Origin: Bacteroidales bacterium
Lineage (GTDB): Bacteria > Bacteroidota > Bacteroidia > Bacteroidales > F082
Length of the DNA stretch: 64,000 bases
NCBI GenBank assembly: GCA_017427985.1
Contig: JAFRRS010000004.1
Span: 124,001-188,000 of the forward strand
Reading direction: 5' to 3'
The notes under the pieces: model-generated
What the model was told of the DNA's origin: nothing
What the model saw: only the letters and a program-made list of their open reading frames with translations
Database searches by the model: none
Made by a program: the position numbers and the translations under genes
Part shown: piece by piece, positions 18,523-27,958 of the stretch
Numbering within the stretch: the first letter of the stretch is position 1
Layout: the number at the start of each line of letters is the position of its first letter

Positions 18523-19467
18523 GATGATATCATCAATCATGACGCCTTCAGCTTGAGCGGTGTAGTTACGAACAAGGCGGTGTCGGAGAACTGGCACCGC
18601 TACTTTTTTCACGTCCTCGATGTCGGGTGAGAACTTGCCGCTCATCAGGGCGTTGGCTTTGGCGCCGATGATGAGATACTGCGAAGCACGAGGACCTGCG
18701 CCCCAGCTGAGGTATTTGTTCGCCCATTCGTGAGCGCGCTCAGTGTTTGGTCGTGTCTTGGAAACGAGATTTACAGCATATTCGTAAACATTGTCCGGCA
18801 CAGGCACGCGACGCACGAGCTGCTGGAAATACAAAATCTCTTCCGCGTTCATCACGGCTTCCACCTTATTATTAATAGCGGCTGTGGTGTTCTTCACGAC
18901 GGCGATTTCCTCTTCGTATGAAGGATAATCGAGCATGAGGTTGAACATGAAACGGTCGAGTTGCGCCTCCGGAAGCGGGTATGTGCCTTCCTGCTCAATA
19001 GGATTCTGAGTGGCAAGCACGAAAAACGGTTCGCTTAGCTTGTACGTCTTGCCAGAAACGGTGACGTTTTTCTCCTGCATGGCTTCAAGCAGAGCAGCCT
19101 GAGTCTTAGGAGGCGTACGGTTTATCTCGTCGGCCAAAATAATGTTAGCAAACACAGGACCTTTCACGAATTTGAACTGACGCGACTCGTCAAGAATCTC
19201 GGTTCCGACGATATCAGACGGCATCAGGTCGGGAGTGAACTGGATACGGCTGAAACTCAATCCCAATGCCTGTCCGATGGTGTTTATCAGCAAAGTCTTG
19301 GCGAGACCCGGGACACCAACCAAAAGAACGTGACCCTGACAGAAAATCGACAAAATGGTATCATGAATCACCTCGTTTTGTCCGATGATGACTTTTCCTA
19401 TCTCTTTTTTTAAGGATTCGTATTTATTTACAAGGGCTTTTGCGCCTTCAACATCATTGTCGTACAT
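18505..19467 (-). CDS. MoxR-family AAA+ ATPase
   Basis: This 320-residue ATPase has Walker A GVPGLAKT, Walker B IILADEINR, the MoxR segment TYPLPEAQLDRF and sensor residues in LATQNPIEQEG. MoxR ATPases act as chaperones for metal-cofactor or envelope complexes, usually beside VWA-domain genes. No VWA gene is nearby; instead it is the last gene of the foldase operon, 2 bp after the SurA-like gene. The final residues QLAS and the stop are encoded by the octamer repeat element, so the C-terminus has probably been remodelled. Confidence 0.92.
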   Translation of the reverse strand: MYDNDVEGAKALVNKYESLKKEIGKVIIGQNEVIHDTILSIFCQGHVLLVGVPGLAKTLLINTIGQALGLSFSRIQFTPDLMPSDIVGTEILDESRQFKFVKGPVFANIILADEINRTPPKTQAALLEAMQEKNVTVSGKTYKLSEPFFVLATQNPIEQEGTYPLPEAQLDRFMFNLMLDYPSYEEEIAVVKNTTAAINNKVEAVMNAEEILYFQQLVRRVPVPDNVYEYAVNLVSKTRPNTERAHEWANKYLSWGAGPRASQYLIIGAKANALMSGKFSPDIEDVKKVAVPVLRHRLVRNYTAQAEGVMIDDIINQLAS

Positions 19468-19469
19468 AG

Positions 19470-20825
19470 TTACCTATTAATATTCCAGTCAAATTGAAAA
19501 TCACAGTCGCAATAGTCGTCGATTATCTTCACGTATGCCTGATTCGACTTCGAGTCAATCCATTTGTTGATTGCTTCCTGACGTTTTTTCTGCATCGTCC
19601 ACTGCTGGATCAGGGCGTAGTCTTCTTTCAGATTGGCTTTATGCGGTGTAGTTTTCTTCTTGATAATCAATAATCTGTAAGCGTCTTTGTCGTTTTTCGT
19701 CTTCATCGGCACAGGATTGCTCACCTCCCCGACATTGAGCCTGTTGACGACAACAGAAACCTGCTGGTCGAGGTCTTCGGCGGCAAACATGGTGCTGCCA
19801 GTGTTAGGATTCACGAGATAACCGCCATTCACTTTGTCGTCTTCGTCGCTGAATTTCATCACTGCTTCGTCAAAAGTGATGCTGTCGTTTCTGATGAGTT
19901 TTGCGATGGAGTCAAGCTCGTTGTAAGCCTGTTCCAAAGCCGTCGCCGACACCTTCACCGTGAGAAGTATATGGCGCACATTGACATAATCGCCGCGACG
20001 TTCAATGAGTTGAAGGATATGAAAACCATATTCTGTTTCAACCACTTCCGAAATCTCACCGTCTTTCAAGGAGAACGCGACAGCCTCGAATTCCGGCACC
20101 AGCTCGCCTCTTCCCTGAAAACCAAGTTCTCCGCCTTTCTTAGCGGAACCCGGGTCTTCCGAATAAAGCAACGCCATCGTTGAGAAACGCTCACCTTTAA
20201 GAATACGGTCACGCAAACCGTACAGTTTTTCTTTGACTGCGAGCTTCTCATCAAGGGTAATTGGCGGTTTCTTCACAAGCTGTGCTATCTCGTACTGAGC
20301 GCTTACCATCGGGACGGAGTCTTTCGGGATGCTGTTGTAGAACTCGCGCACGTCGTTAGGAGTGGCGTTGACACCAGAAACGATGCCGCGCTGCACCTCT
20401 TCCATCAGCTGCTTCTCTTTCAGCGTTTTTTTGAGGTCGTCCTTGATCTCAGCCATCGTTTTGTTGTAATATTTCTCAAGCTTTTCCTGAGAGCCGAGTT
20501 GGCTGATATAATAACGGATGTATCTCTCGACTTCAGAATCGATTTGCTCTTCCGTGACCGTGATACTGTCGAGTTCTGCCTGATTGAGCATAAGTTTGCG
20601 GAAAAGCATATCCTCAAGAATCTCACAGCGGATGCTGCTCGCGCTTCCCTTAACACCACCCTGAAGCCTGTATTGCATATATTGCTCCTCAATGTCCGAC
20701 TGCATGATGATATTGTTTCCAACGACCGCCACAATTCTGTCAATTACTTGCGATTGTTGTGCATAAGCCGTTGAAACATATAAAGTTATAAAAGCAACTA
20801 AAGCAAAAACCCTTCTTAACTTCAT
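19470..20825 (-). CDS. SurA-like periplasmic peptidyl-prolyl isomerase
   Basis: This 451-residue protein has a signal peptide (about 1-22), a SurA N-terminal chaperone domain (about 25-165, IVAVVGNNIIMQSDIEEQY) and two parvulin domains (about 175-275 and 280-390). The first parvulin domain carries the family stretch EYGFHILQL. It should chaperone outer-membrane proteins through the periplasm. It sits between a small lipoprotein (10 bp upstream) and the MoxR gene. Confidence 0.9.
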   Translation of the reverse strand: MKLRRVFALVAFITLYVSTAYAQQSQVIDRIVAVVGNNIIMQSDIEEQYMQYRLQGGVKGSASSIRCEILEDMLFRKLMLNQAELDSITVTEEQIDSEVERYIRYYISQLGSQEKLEKYYNKTMAEIKDDLKKTLKEKQLMEEVQRGIVSGVNATPNDVREFYNSIPKDSVPMVSAQYEIAQLVKKPPITLDEKLAVKEKLYGLRDRILKGERFSTMALLYSEDPGSAKKGGELGFQGRGELVPEFEAVAFSLKDGEISEVVETEYGFHILQLIERRGDYVNVRHILLTVKVSATALEQAYNELDSIAKLIRNDSITFDEAVMKFSDEDDKVNGGYLVNPNTGSTMFAAEDLDQQVSVVVNRLNVGEVSNPVPMKTKNDKDAYRLLIIKKKTTPHKANLKEDYALIQQWTMQKKRQEAINKWIDSKSNQAYVKIIDDYCDCDFQFDWNINR

Positions 20826-20835
20826 GATTTGATAA

Positions 20836-21351
20836 TTAGTAAATTACAAATAAACGTTCCTTAACCGCCTTGTTGTAAAGACTTTTGTTCATTTCCTCAA
20901 TGAATGCTTTCTTCCTGATATTCAATATGATAGTACGAACAGCATCCTTGTCAAGCTCAAGAGGCGCGTTATCTTCAAGATACTTCGCTATCTCCTCGTC
21001 AGAAACAACGGTATCAAGGTTTTGTTCAATAAGTTGAGACTCGTACTTATAGATTATCAACGAGTTACGATAATCTTCAATCTGCCTTGAAAAGTCAAGT
21101 TCCGATTTGTCGATGTTTTTCTCAGCCTGATGGATAATCAATTGTACACGAATCCAATTATTGATGAAAGCTTTTGTCCTGACGAGGCTGTCGTTAACGC
21201 TAATACCTTCATACAGAACACTTTGCAAATCGGATTGATGCAATGTCTTGTCATAAATGGAAGCCACAACACGGTCGCCATTGCCATTGTTTACATTATT
21301 GCATGAAACAAATGCCATCAAAAACACCAATCCTATTACAATTATTCTCAT
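20836..21351 (-). CDS. Small lipoprotein related to SurA/PpiC N-terminal region
   Basis: This 171-residue protein has a signal peptide with lipobox FVSC (Cys17). The rest is mostly helical and resembles the chaperone domain of SurA-type foldases (KAFINNWIRVQLIIHQAEKN), without a parvulin domain. Its ATG overlaps the stop of the upstream PpiC gene (ATGA) and it precedes the SurA-like gene by 10 bp. A role as accessory subunit of the foldases is inferred from this context; no specific family is recognised with confidence. Confidence 0.75.
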   Translation of the reverse strand: MRIIVIGLVFLMAFVSCNNVNNGNGDRVVASIYDKTLHQSDLQSVLYEGISVNDSLVRTKAFINNWIRVQLIIHQAEKNIDKSELDFSRQIEDYRNSLIIYKYESQLIEQNLDTVVSDEEIAKYLEDNAPLELDKDAVRTIILNIRKKAFIEEMNKSLYNKAVKERLFVIY

Positions 21352-23348
21352 TTCGAATAGTTTTTCCTGACTTTATTCAAGAGTTTTTCATCCACGGTGA
21401 CAGGATATTTGGCGTTAAGCTCTTTAAGCCAGTCAGCTTCAAGTTTTGCCTGATATGCCGATGTGATAACGCCTTTCGCTTCTTTCAATGTCTTAGGCTC
21501 CGGCTCGCGCACCTCCAAAACCTTGATGATTTTTGTGGTGTTATCGACTGTCGACGGGATAACCTTGATAGTGCCAGCCACCCATTCGATATCGTCAGCG
21601 TCAACATTGTCGCCCTTCTGGAAATAAGTCTGGCGAACGCCTATACCACGCAACTCTTCGTTTTTGACGATTGCTTTTATCGAATCAGCACTGAGGTCTT
21701 GTTTTATAAGTTCTTCGGCTCTTGCCAGATTATCTTTGGCATTAACTGTGATTACTATGGTTTTGATGCGCTTGTCCCACATGTATTCACCTTTGTGCTC
21801 TTCATAATAGTTTTTAAGGCCAGTGGTGTCTTTCTCTGCTTTTTTCCAAACTTCCTTGTCCATCAAGTCAAACAGAAGAATTCCGTCGTGATATTCCTGA
21901 ACAAGCATTCTGAACTCCGGATATTTCTCTTCAAGATGAGCGTCTTCGTAAGCAAACACTTCCTGTTTCACATATTCGTCATACAATTTGTAAGCGTAGG
22001 AAGCTTCAGACATGAACGGCTGGCTGACCTGGTTTTGTTTGATGAAATTCACAAAATCGCCGATTGTATAGTTCTTCTTTTCAAATTTGAAAAGGACTTT
22101 CGTGGTGTCGACACCTTCAGCCATGACATATTCGCCCTTTTTCAAGGTGCTGTCGATGGTAGCGATAAAAGCGTCTTTCACCTTGATGTATTCCTTGAAT
22201 TTGTTTTCCTTCATGATGGTTTTCATGACAACATCCTCGCTAACCTTGGCACGCATATCTTTCTCGACACGTTTTCCGATATTTTCTTTTTCTTCTTCAA
22301 AACTCTTAATGCCTGATTTTGCAATAAGTTTGATGATATGATAGCCATAGTTTGTCTTGACAGGCTCAGAAATCTGGTTGTTGTCAAGTTTTTTGATTTC
22401 TGTAATGAACTCAGGAACTATCTGGCTGACTTTGAACGGGTTAAGAACTCCACCGTGTTGTGCTGAGCCTTTATCGTCAGAATATTTTCTAACGATGACA
22501 TCCCAGTTTTCGCCGTTTTTGTCAATCTCGTTGTAGATATTCATCGCCTTAGCTTTCACCAGTGAGTCGGTCTTCATCGGGTCATTTTCATCAACGATGA
22601 GGAAGATGTGAGCAGCTTTTATCGAGCCGCAGGCAGGAGTCTTTGAATTAACTCTGATGAGATGATAGCCAAAGTCTGAACGGACTGGCATCGAAATCTC
22701 GCCTTCTTTGGTATTGTAGGCACCTGTCTCGAAAGGATAAACCATGTCGAATACAGAGAAATAGCCCAGATTGCCTCTGTTTCCCTTGTAAGCACGCTGT
22801 TTGCCAGGAATTTCCTTAATGTCGCGAGCTGAAGGGTCTTCTGACGCCTCAATAGCCACATCGTTGAAGTCCTCTCCTTTGATGATGCGGCTACGAAGCT
22901 CCATCGCCTTGTTGTAAGCCTTGAGAGTGTCAGCAGGAACGGCGTTGACGTCGCATTTTATAAGGATATGCGAGGCATTGATGTCCCATTGCATCCTGTC
23001 GTAAGCCTCAACGATAAGTTTTTCATTAACTGCGTCGTTTGAGAAATACGGCTTTGCGAGCTGTTTGCGATAGCCCTGGTATTCCTTGACGAACTTCGGC
23101 AGAGTGTCCATCTTAAGGTTCTCAGCCTCAGTGACTTTCAGCTTGAAATTGATATACATTTCAAGATATTCGTCGACGTTTTTCTTGTCGATGACTTCAT
23201 TTTTGACATTGTTTTTCTCATAAACCTCCATGAACTCGTTGGCGGAGATATTCTTATCGCCCATCTTGATCAGAGTCTTGGATTTCCAACCCTGAGCAAA
23301 AAGTAAACCCGGGGTCAACAATGTTAATAGAACTAATAGTTTTTTCAT
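21348..23348 (-). CDS. PpiC-type peptidyl-prolyl isomerase, secreted
   Basis: This 666-residue protein has a signal peptide ending LLFAQG. After an N-terminal SurA-like segment (MGDKNISANEFMEVYEKN) come two parvulin domains (about 125-235 and 245-345), each containing the conserved FGYHLIR/YGYHIIKL stretch. A long C-terminal region lacks known motifs. The frame opens at 23375, but MKKLL at 23348 is a standard signal-peptide start. Third foldase-like gene of the run; the cluster likely serves outer-membrane biogenesis. Confidence 0.88.
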   Translation of the reverse strand: MKKLLVLLTLLTPGLLFAQGWKSKTLIKMGDKNISANEFMEVYEKNNVKNEVIDKKNVDEYLEMYINFKLKVTEAENLKMDTLPKFVKEYQGYRKQLAKPYFSNDAVNEKLIVEAYDRMQWDINASHILIKCDVNAVPADTLKAYNKAMELRSRIIKGEDFNDVAIEASEDPSARDIKEIPGKQRAYKGNRGNLGYFSVFDMVYPFETGAYNTKEGEISMPVRSDFGYHLIRVNSKTPACGSIKAAHIFLIVDENDPMKTDSLVKAKAMNIYNEIDKNGENWDVIVRKYSDDKGSAQHGGVLNPFKVSQIVPEFITEIKKLDNNQISEPVKTNYGYHIIKLIAKSGIKSFEEEKENIGKRVEKDMRAKVSEDVVMKTIMKENKFKEYIKVKDAFIATIDSTLKKGEYVMAEGVDTTKVLFKFEKKNYTIGDFVNFIKQNQVSQPFMSEASYAYKLYDEYVKQEVFAYEDAHLEEKYPEFRMLVQEYHDGILLFDLMDKEVWKKAEKDTTGLKNYYEEHKGEYMWDKRIKTIVITVNAKDNLARAEELIKQDLSADSIKAIVKNEELRGIGVRQTYFQKGDNVDADDIEWVAGTIKVIPSTVDNTTKIIKVLEVREPEPKTLKEAKGVITSAYQAKLEADWLKELNAKYPVTVDEKLLNKVRKNYSK

Positions 23349-23361
23349 TTTTTGTTTGTTT

Positions 23362-23386
23362 GAGATGCGATTCATCGCATCTTTAC
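23362..23386. repeat. REP-like palindrome, AGATGCGA family, copy 1
   Basis: AGATGCGA-ttca-TCGCATCT (core 23363-23382) with right flank TTAC, between guaB and the PpiC gene. The same 20-mer core occurs at 53932-53951. Confidence 0.75.
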
Positions 23387-23425
23387 GTTTTACAATTATT
23401 GTTAACGTTATTAATCTTTTATTTA

Positions 23426-25024
<1,599 letters not shown>

Positions 25025-25077
25025 TTAGGTTTATGGATGGCTTGTTTGTTATGGACAATCGCCAAAATTTATGTAAT

Positions 25078-25575
25078 ATGAAAAATAATAGTGATATTAG
25101 TTTACCTACAGAGGTTGAACAGAATGCATCAGAAATCATTCGTGGTATTTTTGCGGATATAGAAAAATTTGGCTATTCTCGGCAAAAACCTTTTATTATT
25201 GGTGCTGTTGAAGACCGTATGAAGAAGTATGCCGAGGAAAACAATATTGAACTTGGTTCGTCGGATGTGTATATGTCGTCACATAAAGTTAAAATAGGTA
25301 AAGCTGTGCCGAAAGAAGATATAATTGCTTTCCCGATGACGCGCCATAATATGGATATGAGTTTTGATGGTGATACTTTTATATTCACAGATGGGAAAGC
25401 CAAATATGTTATACAACCTAATTATGCAATTAAAATAGAAAGAAAAAGAGAAAAGAAAGTGTATCGTGGGCGGTGGGAGTCGAACCCACTCCTCAGGGAG
25501 AAACCCTGCCTCCGTTCCGGATCATGGCTCTACCTACGATACACTTTCTCAATGCAAAGATACAGCTTTTTTTGA
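25078..25575 (+). CDS. Hypothetical protein, 165 residues, 3' end overlapping an antisense RNA gene
   Basis: No family recognised with confidence. Residues 1-120 look like a genuine folded domain with patterned helices and strands (SSDVYMSSHKVK, DTFIFTDGKAKYVIQPNY), vaguely reminiscent of the small nuclease-like domains found at the ends of phage proteins; this is a weak impression. From about residue 125 the frame runs through the structured RNA encoded on the other strand, so the tail is probably junk that replaced the true end. Earlier in-frame ATGs at 25018, 25033 and 25051 are possible starts, since the promoter lies at 25007. Likely a degraded or fused remnant. Confidence 0.45.
   Translation: MKNNSDISLPTEVEQNASEIIRGIFADIEKFGYSRQKPFIIGAVEDRMKKYAEENNIELGSSDVYMSSHKVKIGKAVPKEDIIAFPMTRHNMDMSFDGDTFIFTDGKAKYVIQPNYAIKIERKREKKVYRGRWESNPLLREKPCLRSGSWLYLRYTFSMQRYSFF
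25445..25551 (-). ncRNA. Structured small RNA of about 105 nt, three-hairpin fold with tRNA-like T arm and an SRP-like GGAA motif
   Basis: On the minus strand a 14-bp perfect closing helix (AGAAAGTGTATCGT with its complement) encloses three hairpins: TCC-GGAAC-GGA, CAGGG-TTTCT-CCCTG, and GTGGG-TTCGACT-CCCAC, the last identical in form to a tRNA T arm. A -7 box TATCTTTGC lies directly upstream (25562-25554) and a pyrimidine-rich tail downstream. It is not a normal tRNA: the helix lengths do not fit and no CCA-proximal acceptor can be drawn. The stretch CCGGAACGGAGGCAG resembles the SRP RNA tip, so a lineage-specific 4.5S/SRP RNA is the best known alternative. Function undetermined. Confidence 0.55.
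25554..25562 (-). promoter_or_regulatory. -7 box of the structured small RNA
   Basis: Minus-strand TATCTTTGC; transcription should start near 25551, at the base of the closing helix. Confidence 0.6.
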
Positions 25576-25603
25576 AAATGTCAGCCACTTTTTCAAAAAT
25601 TTT

Positions 25604-25634
25604 TTGATTTCTTCGAAAAAACCTTTATCTTTGC
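25604..25634 (+). promoter_or_regulatory. Promoter of structured leader RNA A
   Basis: TTG (25604-25606), 19 bp, then TATCTTTGC (25626-25634). The -7 box is followed by CACCGTTTAA; RNA B's minus-strand box (from 43386) is followed by the close match CAACGTTAAAC. Confidence 0.65.
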
Positions 25635-25636
25635 AC

Positions 25637-25860
25637 CGTTTAATCATAAAATTTTTAAAAAGAAACAGAAAAAGTTAAAAGAATTTAGAGACATATAAAA
25701 AGGCGTTTTCGCTTTTCTTTGAAAACTCGAAACCTAGGAAATTTCGTTAGTAACATCAGAAGAAAGTTGAAACGCTCGCGGATAATTACCGTGGGCTTTC
25801 TTGTTGATGTTACAGGTACTCCTAGGACCTCGAGTTTAACAAAAAGTTCGCGGTTTTTTA
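25637..25860 (+). ncRNA. Structured RNA A: long rod with conserved loops, ends in a U-tract before a CsgG-like gene
   Basis: Predicted transcript of about 224 nt. Nested helices: 25723-25730 with 25830-25837; CCTAGG 25733-25738 with 25821-25826; GTAACATCA 25750-25758 with 25805-25813; AAGAAAG 25760-25766 with 25796-25802; apical CGCGG 25777-25781 with CCGTG 25789-25793. A second CGCGG (25849-25853) sits directly before six U residues and can pair with the same CCGTG, giving a possible terminator/antiterminator choice or pseudoknot. A homologue at 43155-43374 keeps every helix with different bases and keeps the loop sequences. It ends 45 bp before the ATG of the secreted protein at 25905. It could be a cis-acting leader or a free RNA (6S or Bacteroidales-1 type). 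Confidence 0.75.
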
Positions 25861-25904
25861 TTGTCAAAAATTGAACAATTGTTTAATCTCAAATTTATTA
25901 CAAA

Positions 25905-27191
25905 ATGAAAAAAGTATTTACACTTATCGTGGGCTTAATGCTGTCGGTGACGGCATTTGCCCAAAAGACTGTAGCTGTTTATGTTACAGCAACTGAAGGA
26001 GTTTCACAGGAAACTAAAAGAGTTTTAGGTAGCGAATTGGTGTCGGCAATCACCAAAACTGCTGACTATGTCGCTGTTGAGCGCACTGCCGACTTCATGG
26101 CACAGGTGGCCAAAGAGCAAGGAAATTATGAAATTACTGATGCCGCCTTGTATGATTTAGGTCGCAAATTCGGTGCAAGCAACGTTTGCGTGGCTGATGT
26201 CACAAAATTTGGCGATGAGTATTACATTGTTGCAAGGCTTTTGGACATTAAAACATCAAAAGTTTGGAGAACTGCCAAAAAATACTCAACTCTTAAATCA
26301 CTCAAAGAACTTGTTGAGACATCCGAGGCTCTGGCAAATGAACTTTTCGGAGCCATCAAGGAGTTTTCAACATACGCATATGGCGACAATGTTGATAACA
26401 GCAGTTTCATAACCAAAATTGAAAACAGAGGGAATTTCACGAAAGTTACACTGAAATATGTTTCCGTAAACTCCAAGCAAACTTTAGGTATTGCAAGAAA
26501 TACTTATATTGAGGACATGGATACACGCCAGAAATACAATTTGGTTGACGCATCCAATGTTAATATCATTGACAACAACAATTCTAGTAAACTGATAGGC
26601 AGTGGAATTTGGGAATATCATCTGTTTTTTGATAGAATCCCTGAAGAAGCGCAAAATATTGCAATCATTGAGCCTAATGGACACAAATATAATGACATTG
26701 TTTTGAAACCATACGGTGATGAGAATACTTTTGTTTTTGTTGACAACACACAAAACGTCTATAATAATATGTTGGCTAATGCCAATGAAACCATGTTGGC
26801 AAAAGGAAATCTTACAATACATAAAAGAAGCGGTGACTACTTTTTAGGTGAAAATAAATTGTCAAAACAAGATTACAGAGACCTTATGGAAGATTGTCCG
26901 GAAGCATGGGACATATACAAAAAATGTAAAATATGGGATGCAGTAGGATTGGTTTGCGCTGGTGGTGGTTTGGCATTTATTGCTTTTGGTTTAATGGATA
27001 TTGCTGAAGATGGTGGAATCGGAGTAGGTATTGGTGCTGGTTTAGTAGTGATTGGATCAACAGCATCATTTATCATAAGTAAAAACTATAAGACAAAAGC
27101 CTACAAGGAATACAACAAACACTGTGCAAAACCTGCGACATTAAGCATGGGAGTAACAGGCAATGGCTTTGGTCTTTGTTTGACTTTCTAA
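25905..27191 (+). CDS. Secreted protein with CsgG/LpoB-like domain
   Basis: This 428-residue protein has a signal peptide (about 1-20, ending AFAQ). Residues about 22-145 have the CsgG/LpoB-like pattern (KTVAVYVTATEGV, VGASNVCVADVTKFGDEYYIVARLLDI-like strands), a fold used in outer-membrane-associated complexes and penicillin-binding protein activators. A beta-rich middle follows, then a Gly-rich double hydrophobic segment (about 345-390) that may insert in a membrane. RNA A lies immediately upstream, a terminator follows, and a FISUMP lipoprotein is next. Function in the cell unknown; the fold assignment is moderate. Confidence 0.7.
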   Translation: MKKVFTLIVGLMLSVTAFAQKTVAVYVTATEGVSQETKRVLGSELVSAITKTADYVAVERTADFMAQVAKEQGNYEITDAALYDLGRKFGASNVCVADVTKFGDEYYIVARLLDIKTSKVWRTAKKYSTLKSLKELVETSEALANELFGAIKEFSTYAYGDNVDNSSFITKIENRGNFTKVTLKYVSVNSKQTLGIARNTYIEDMDTRQKYNLVDASNVNIIDNNNSSKLIGSGIWEYHLFFDRIPEEAQNIAIIEPNGHKYNDIVLKPYGDENTFVFVDNTQNVYNNMLANANETMLAKGNLTIHKRSGDYFLGENKLSKQDYRDLMEDCPEAWDIYKKCKIWDAVGLVCAGGGLAFIAFGLMDIAEDGGIGVGIGAGLVVIGSTASFIISKNYKTKAYKEYNKHCAKPATLSMGVTGNGFGLCLTF

Positions 27192-27210
27192 AAAATAAAA
27201 GTTTGTTTTA

Positions 27211-27247
27211 AACCGCCTTCCAAAAATTTGGGAGGTGGTTTTTTATT
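27211..27247 (+). terminator. Rho-independent terminator after the CsgG-like gene
   Basis: AACCGCCTTCC and GGGAGGTGGTT form an 11-bp stem (with G-U pairs) around an 8-nt loop, followed by a run of T residues. Confidence 0.8.
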
Positions 27248-27433
27248 AATTCATGTCAATAAAAGATGTGATTAAGGTATTTTTCCACAACTTTTTAATA
27301 AATTTGTCAAAATGCCAAAACCAATGAAATAATTGTTTATTTTTGCATTGGTTAATTATCAAATTGTGCAAAAACAACAACTTAATCAAATTATCAACAA
27401 ATTGTCCGTAAGGAGAGGACGTAAAAAGAAAAT

Positions 27434-27952
27434 ATGAAGACTGTTTACAAAGTGTTACATGGCATGATGGTTTTATCTCTGCTGGTTTTTGTCATTACAT
27501 CTTGCAAGAAAGACGACAAAAGCGTTGTGGTTGAAAACGTCGATGAAAATGAAGACTATGTTGATTTGGGGCTTTCCAGCGGAACATTGTGGAAAAACTT
27601 CAATGAGGGTAATTTTTACACCTATAATGATGCAATAAGCACGTTTGGAGACCAGCTGCCATCGGATGAACAGTTTTATGAGCTGATTGATGAATGCACT
27701 TGGGATTGGGAAGATAACGGCTATAATATTACAGGTCCGAATGGTAATTCCATTTTCCTGAAAGCCGAAGGTAAATTAGATTATGAAGGACATTTGACTT
27801 CTCCTAATGTGATGGGTTTCTATTGGTCGAGCACAGCAAAAAACGACAACTTCTCGTATCACCTCCAGTTCAGTGGCGGAACTTTATCGGAAGATTATTC
27901 TATAACACACAGCATGAATGTCAACCAGCATTCCATTCGTCTTGTAAAGTAG
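27434..27952 (+). CDS. FISUMP-type lipoprotein
   Basis: This 172-residue lipoprotein (lipobox ITSC, Cys24) has a single FISUMP domain. Family landmarks are DLGLSSGTLWK near the start of the domain, LPSDEQFYELIDECTWDW in the middle, and the closing GFYWSST plus HSIRLVK. The family is greatly expanded in Fibrobacter and Bacteroidales, displayed on the cell surface, with no proven activity. It lies behind the RNA A/CsgG-like gene. A similar C-terminal domain closes the 1090-residue protein at 38890-42162, which is also behind a structured RNA. Confidence 0.8.
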   Translation: MKTVYKVLHGMMVLSLLVFVITSCKKDDKSVVVENVDENEDYVDLGLSSGTLWKNFNEGNFYTYNDAISTFGDQLPSDEQFYELIDECTWDWEDNGYNITGPNGNSIFLKAEGKLDYEGHLTSPNVMGFYWSSTAKNDNFSYHLQFSGGTLSEDYSITHSMNVNQHSIRLVK

Positions 27953-27958
27953 CGAATT

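Noticed and set aside
21243..22316. Plus-strand open frame of 357 codons
   Set aside because: It is the antisense shadow of the PpiC-type gene; composition is Phe/Val/Ile-rich without motifs and the minus-strand frame has clear parvulin domains.
25461..25543. Ordinary tRNA gene on the minus strand
   Set aside because: A T-arm-like hairpin is present, but five extra bases separate it from the closing helix, the middle hairpin loop has 5 nt and the D-arm region does not fold. Kept as an unclassified structured RNA.
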